A stretch of 64,000 nucleotides of DNA from Rhizopus sp. PT2906 (lineage: Eukaryota; Mucoromycota; Mucoromycetes; Mucorales; Rhizopodaceae). Made by a program: the position numbers and the translations under genes. The DNA is taken from contig JAMYHX010000221.1 of NCBI GenBank assembly GCA_025529335.1, positions 1 to 64,000 on the forward strand, read 5' to 3'. The notes below the pieces were generated by a model. The model did not search any database and was not told the DNA's origin. It saw nothing but the letters and a program-made list of their open reading frames with translations. Numbering within the stretch: the first letter of the stretch is position 1; the number at the start of each line of letters is the position of its first letter. Shown piece after piece: positions 59,558 to 64,000 of the stretch.

Positions 59558-62446
59558 ATGAGCCTAGCCGATGAAGCAACCACTGTAAAGAATAAGCTAG
59601 TTCCACCCGATGTTCTTTTAAGAATATTCAAGTACTTACCGGTACCAACACTCGCTAATGTGGCACTGGTGTCAAGAAGGTTTAAAGTCTTGGTATACGA
59701 TGATGAAATTTGGGATGAAAAGTTACGCATCATGCTCAAGAATGACACTGGCGCTCTTTCCAACATGCTAGGTAATAGAAACATTCACTCTATCGGTGAT
59801 ACACTGACAGTGCGGTCTACAATAGAGACGAACGATACCAAGGAAAACGGTTCACTTATAGACGTCAAAAATACGATATACATCAACAATAAACCACTTA
59901 GTGCATTGATACCAGGCATGTCCACCGATCCCTTCCAAACTCGTGCAAGAGCCAAGTCAACTGGATTGTCTAAAGAGCGATTTAAGGAGCTTTATAGGCT
60001 ACTCATACCCTATTATGTGGATCTAAGAGATCATAACAAGGAATCGAACAAAGTGTTGCATGATTTTGGAAACCAGCCAGAAGTATGTGGACAAATTATC
60101 AACTTGCTTGTAGGGTTCGGTCAGTGTCATGTATTAGATGACTGGAAACAGGTAATGATAATAATAACAAAAGGGGGAATACAAGTATGCTTACAGACAT
60201 TATAGTTGAATGAAGCTGTTGATGCATTATCACAATATTTCGAAAGTGCAGCACTCCATGAATTTGAAGTAGCCTATGATGCTCATGATACAGATACCAT
60301 GAGGACCTTTGCAAATGCATTAATCGCATTGAATGGTGGATCGATCTGTATGCAAACTTATATACAAAAGCACTCATTATTCTATGACAGCCCATATAAA
60401 CCAGAGGACAATTTTGTGTAATTCCATTTGATCGCACTTACAATGATAAACTAAAGATCAATTTAGGGAATCACCAAATGATTTAGAACCATTCAAGAAA
60501 CTGATGTTATACATCACTGACGAACTCAAGCAGCAATCGAAACTAATTCATGATATATTTCCAGAAAAGATGGACATGTTTTATATGTTTACAGATAGAG
60601 TGTTTGAGGATGTGGTAAGGGAGACAGTTATAGAAGTATGACAGTTTTCAAACTAGCAGTAGGTCGCGGAATTTGTTGCTCATTTACTAGGAAATGCGAT
60701 ACAAGCAAGCACACAGATATACTTGAAGACAATGTCTGTCGTCCTGAACTCGACAAGAAAAGTCATTGATGTGCTGACAAATGATGAAGATATTCCTCAA
60801 AAGATTGAAAAGGAACGGGGTGTGAACTTATTGTTTAAATTGTTTTTACCATTTTTGGATGATTATCTTTATGAGGAAAGTCAGTTTACGGAAAAAGTCA
60901 CCAGAAAATATATTGAAGACTGGGTAATTTTTAAAAAGAGAGAGAATAATATAAAGCTGATATCTTTTTTTTTGTATTAGAATAATAGAACATCTAGATT
61001 TGTTGACGCTTCTGCGCGACTCACGAATCAGTCACGTGAAACATTCAAGAGAAACTACCTGACTGCGTTCAAGAAAGTGATCACGCTGCCTGTTGATTTT
61101 GTTTCCTCAGCAGCCACGACCATCGTATCCCCCTTTCAAAAGTCATCCACCAATAAACGATCTTCCACAACCTCTGCCGAATCTATAACACCATCCATAA
61201 GTTCAAGTATTTCTGAAAACAAGGAAGCAACGATTCAATTAGAGTTTGCAAGACAGGAGTTAGATTCACTTCAGGATTACATATCATTAGAAATAGCATT
61301 ACAGTTGATTCACATCAATAAAGAATCAGAAAGACGAGTAGAGCAATTTATAGATATTGGATTTCCAGGACGAATGAAGAGTGATATCCAAAAGACGTTT
61401 GAACAAATATTTATTCAGTTATTGAAGATACTCGGTACGACCCACATACAACCTGGATTTGAGAGGTATAACACGGTATTTATTTAAAACACATACTCAT
61501 GCTTCCTAGTGCCATTGCACGTTTGTCTGTGTATAAACCTAATCCTTACAACTTAAGCGAAGATGTTCCACCGTTGACCGAGTTTTTTGAGCTTGTACAT
61601 GTAGCGGATGTCATTCAGCAGATGATTCAGCTATACTATGATGAAGAAATTGTAAGTTGTGTACATTTATTATAACTTGTTTATTCATGTGTACATAGAC
61701 CAAGCATATCGATAAACTGGATTTTATGAATGATGTGAACAAGGAAAAGAAAGCATTTGAAAGGCTGTTGGATGATTGTGTAGCACAAGGCATGGATCGT
61801 GGTATTCAAGTGCTCTTATCTCAAGTTGAATTGATTCTTACTCATGAACAAAAGAAAGAAGACTATAACCCGCCACCCAACGTCATGCCTGACTTGAGAC
61901 CAACAAAGGTAAACAAAAATAATATTATCTAAGCAACTGATACGAGCATGTGAAATCATAAGGCATGCCAAGATACTATCCAGTGTCTAAAAACTAATAC
62001 ATCTACGCTAATGGGAGCAGCAGAAAAGGGAACAATGGACTTGTTCTTTAATGAAATATGCAGGCGATTCTTTGAGTGAGTGTTTAGTTAAAGAAAAGAG
62101 AGAGAGAGAATTAACCATTTAAAGAATCCTTTGTAAGCACCTCAAATCTCAAACAGTCAATGAACAAGGAGGATTTAGATACATCAGTGATATGAATGCC
62201 TACTATGATTTCATACTCTCACTCCGACAAAAGGAAATTACGACATACTTTTTAGCATTGAAATCCTTAGCAAACCTGTACATTATAGAGTCAGCATCCG
62301 ATATCAAATCACTTATACACGATTTAGAAAGATATCATGGTTTGATGAGAGTAGAAGATTTATTTGAATTTGCTGCTTGTAGAAGTGATTGGCCAATGAT
62401 CAAAAGAACTGTTCAAAAAGATATGACAGATTGCTCGATTATGTAA
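59558..62446 (+). CDS. RCY1: Recyclin-1 (Rcy1/Pof6), F-box and Sec10-like protein
   Basis: Many exons from ATG 59558. Residues about 14-58 form an F-box (KLVPPDVLLRIFKYLPVPTL, then ALVSRRFKVLVYDDEIWDEK). The rest is the exocyst Sec10-like helical region: LHDFGNQPEVCGQIINLLVG, YFESAALHEFEVAYDAHDTD, VLNSTRKVIDVLTNDEDIPQ, EIALQLIHINKESERRVEQF and AIARLSVYKPNPYNLSEDVP. The last four residues, CSIM, form a CAAX box as in yeast Rcy1, so it should be prenylated and membrane bound. Rcy1 works in recycling from early endosomes to the Golgi, with Skp1. It is tail-to-tail with the Yhm2 carrier. Confidence 0.93.
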
Positions 62447-62513
62447 TTTATTATTACAACTGGTATCTATGTATTATAATATATAAAAATGTATTGCTCC
62501 CCTTCTTGCTTCT

Positions 62514-63666
62514 CTATTTTGTACCAAAGAAAGCACGGAAATAATCACCTATTATAAACTAGTTAATAATGATCATAAAAGTATTTAAATAATAAATAGT
62601 TACCTAATGCTACCATACAAAGTGTTTGCCACATACCAAGGCCGACACGGGGTAAAACACCACGATAGAAGCCCTTAATACCATTATGTTGGTAAATGTA
62701 TCTGGTTGTACTGGCAATTGTCATCTTTTCAGGTCTATCGGCTGCCTTGACTTGACTCTGCATTTCAACTCGAATCACTTCAATAGGTTGATTCCAGCAA
62801 GATAATGCACCACCCACAATAGATGCAAGGGCTTTGTCAATTGCAGTTGCACGCGTATGTGCATCAGGTGCCTCTCCGTAACGCATCTTGATGATCGATT
62901 CTTGTGTGAAACGAGTGATACCAAACCGTGATGCCCAGTTGGTACATTGACGAACAGCCACAGCATTCACACCTTTATTGATACCCGCAATACCTTCTTT
63001 TTTAAATATATCTGCAGCAATTTTAAATGTTGATTCCTTGGCACCTAAAGCACACATGATTTAGTTCTTCCCAATTATCTCCCTAAACCTTAAAAAAAAA
63101 CACTTACCGGATTTATGACGTGTCACCTCAACTGTCTTCATAAATGTACAAAATCCCATCGTTGTATATGCTTGGGCAATACCACCGCCCATACCACCAG
63201 CAATACCACCCTATTGAACATAAATATCAAGGATATCGCGTACTCTATTCACAAACTTACAAGAAAGGGAGATGCACCAGCTGATCGAGCAAGGTATTCA
63301 AATTCGGAGGCAGTGAACAGCAATACTGCACCCTTGGTAGAAGCTTCAATCCAGGCCCAAGGGATGAGACCTTGATAAAACCCAAAGACACCACCACGAC
63401 TGTAAATAGTAGACAAGGCTGTCTTTAAGGATTGCCCACGATTAGCAGCAAGTTGTGTCTTGATGACTTCAAATGGTTGACCCAACGTGGATACTTCGAA
63501 TAGATTGAGTGCTAAAATAGTATGAAGCGATTGAGTAAACACCGAGAAGGGAGAATCAAATTATGTAACTCAGCTTACATGCACCTAAAAGCAAGTTCTT
63601 GAATGAAATAGGCTTCTTCTCGACAGGAGCATTAGGATCAACGGGAGCAGTAACAACAGGAGCCAT
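62514..63666 (-). CDS. YHM2: Mitochondrial citrate/2-oxoglutarate carrier (Yhm2-like)
   Basis: Minus-strand gene with at least five exons from ATG 63666. It begins [20 protein letters not shown], then SFKNLLLGA as in Yhm2. Mitochondrial-carrier repeats follow: [100 protein letters not shown] and [17 protein letters not shown]. The last intron (near 62609-62550) joins MVALG to [10 protein letters not shown] with the stop at 62514-62516; without it a longer but less family-like end at 62563 would result. It exchanges citrate and oxoglutarate across the inner membrane, helping cytosolic NADPH supply. Signature motifs are somewhat altered (QPFEVIKT), as in yeast Yhm2. Confidence 0.93.
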
Positions 63667-63690
63667 CTTTATAAAGTATTCAAGAGAAAG

Positions 63691-63712
63691 TGTGTGTGTG
63701 TGTGTGTGTGTG
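63691..63712. repeat. (TG)11 microsatellite upstream of YHM2
   Basis: Eleven TG dinucleotides in the leader or promoter of the YHM2 carrier, 25 bp upstream of its start codon. Possible Z-DNA-forming and length-variable. Confidence 0.9.
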
Positions 63713-63872
63713 AATATAAGAAATAAAAAAGAAAAGAAAAGGGAAAATAAGGAACTTGGCTGCTTTATTTATAACACCGTGACGGTCTGGCCGCGGTGAA
63801 CCTTCCTCCTATGGAAGGTGATCCGCCTTGATCCCCAATCCCCAATTTCGAGCCAAAAAAAAATGGTATAAT

Positions 63873-64000
63873 TTATTGATAATAATAGTATGCGTAGGGA
63901 TAAGGAGAATAGTAACTGTGTCTGCGTCTAAGTGGGTAATAGCAGTAATATAAATCCTCTTCATTAGGGTCATCATCGTTACTATCACTACCATCGCTAT
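63873..64000 (-). CDS. 3' end of an acidic Tyr-rich protein gene (partial)
   Basis: The window edge cuts this gene. The visible minus-strand frame, ending in TAA at 63873, reads SDGSDSNDDDPNEEDLYYCY, then a basic turn (PLRRRHS) and a Tyr/Pro-rich tail ending YAYYYYQ. The composition (Asp/Ser/Asn, then Tyr) resembles the tail of the secreted acidic repeat protein at 33083-34796, so it may be a member of the same kind of family. Nothing can be said of its start or signal peptide. Confidence 0.6.
   Translation of the reverse strand, partial: SDGSDSNDDDPNEEDLYYCYYPLRRRHSYYSPYPYAYYYYQ

Noticed and set aside
62563..62610. Unspliced C-terminus of the Yhm2 carrier (ending FKYFYDHY)
   Set aside because: A normal GT...AG intron here leads to [12 protein letters not shown], closer to the yeast protein's end; the unspliced end reads through intron sequence.
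1..64000. tRNA, rRNA or snRNA genes
   Set aside because: I scanned for B-box-like GGTTCGAAT strings and for rRNA landmarks; the few hits (for example near 41100) lack a matching A box and acceptor stem. A covariance search would be decisive.

Overview
The window is nuclear DNA of an early-diverging filamentous fungus, most likely of the order Mucorales (Mucoromycota). The reasons are AT-rich DNA, genes cut by many very short introns (about 40-70 nt, GT...AG), fungal orthologues throughout (Rcy1, Yhm2, Pho88, a Yap1-type bZIP, Mtr4, Msh4, striatin), and degenerate Fanzor, LINE and Tc1/mariner elements. I cannot name the genus from the sequence alone.

Layout. 1-7.9 kb: a bHLH regulator, a TLC-domain membrane protein, an MGMT DNA-repair enzyme and a striatin (STRIPAK scaffold). 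8.1-9.8 kb: decayed sequence with LINE fragments. 9.86-16.4 kb: Pho88/Snd3, a Yap1-like bZIP, a fungal voltage-sensor-like membrane protein and zuotin. 16.9-18.8 kb: a badly decayed, doubly truncated Fanzor copy. 18.9-23.2 kb: a LEA-2-like type II membrane protein, a DUF900-like alpha/beta hydrolase and an arrestin-like adaptor. 23.2-31.6 kb: a gene-poor tract with an NmrA-like gene broken by one TGA and a 55-residue secreted peptide. 31.6-39.9 kb: an orphan acidic protein, a secreted Asp/Asn/Tyr repeat protein, Tma20/MCTS1, Erv46 and enolase. 40-43 kb: relics plus an orphan multi-exon gene. 43.4-55.5 kb: dipeptidyl peptidase IV, Mtr4, Msh4 and a coiled-coil WD40 protein. 55.7-59.3 kb: a Tc1/mariner relic next to a near full-length Fanzor. 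59.6-63.7 kb: recyclin-1 and the Yhm2 carrier. The last 130 bases are the 3' end of another Asp/Tyr-rich gene.

The cellular genes are unrelated housekeeping, trafficking, repair and signalling genes. Many are packed tail-to-tail with very short gaps (MGMT/striatin 47 bp, Mtr4/Msh4 33 bp, Rcy1/Yhm2 67 bp). The most interesting content is the pair of Fanzor (eukaryotic TnpB-like, RNA-guided nuclease family) copies about 40 kb apart. They share an intron position but carry different lesions, and the longer copy lies beside a mariner relic. Exon boundaries were worked out by hand from splice signals and reading frame; no alignment or search was run.
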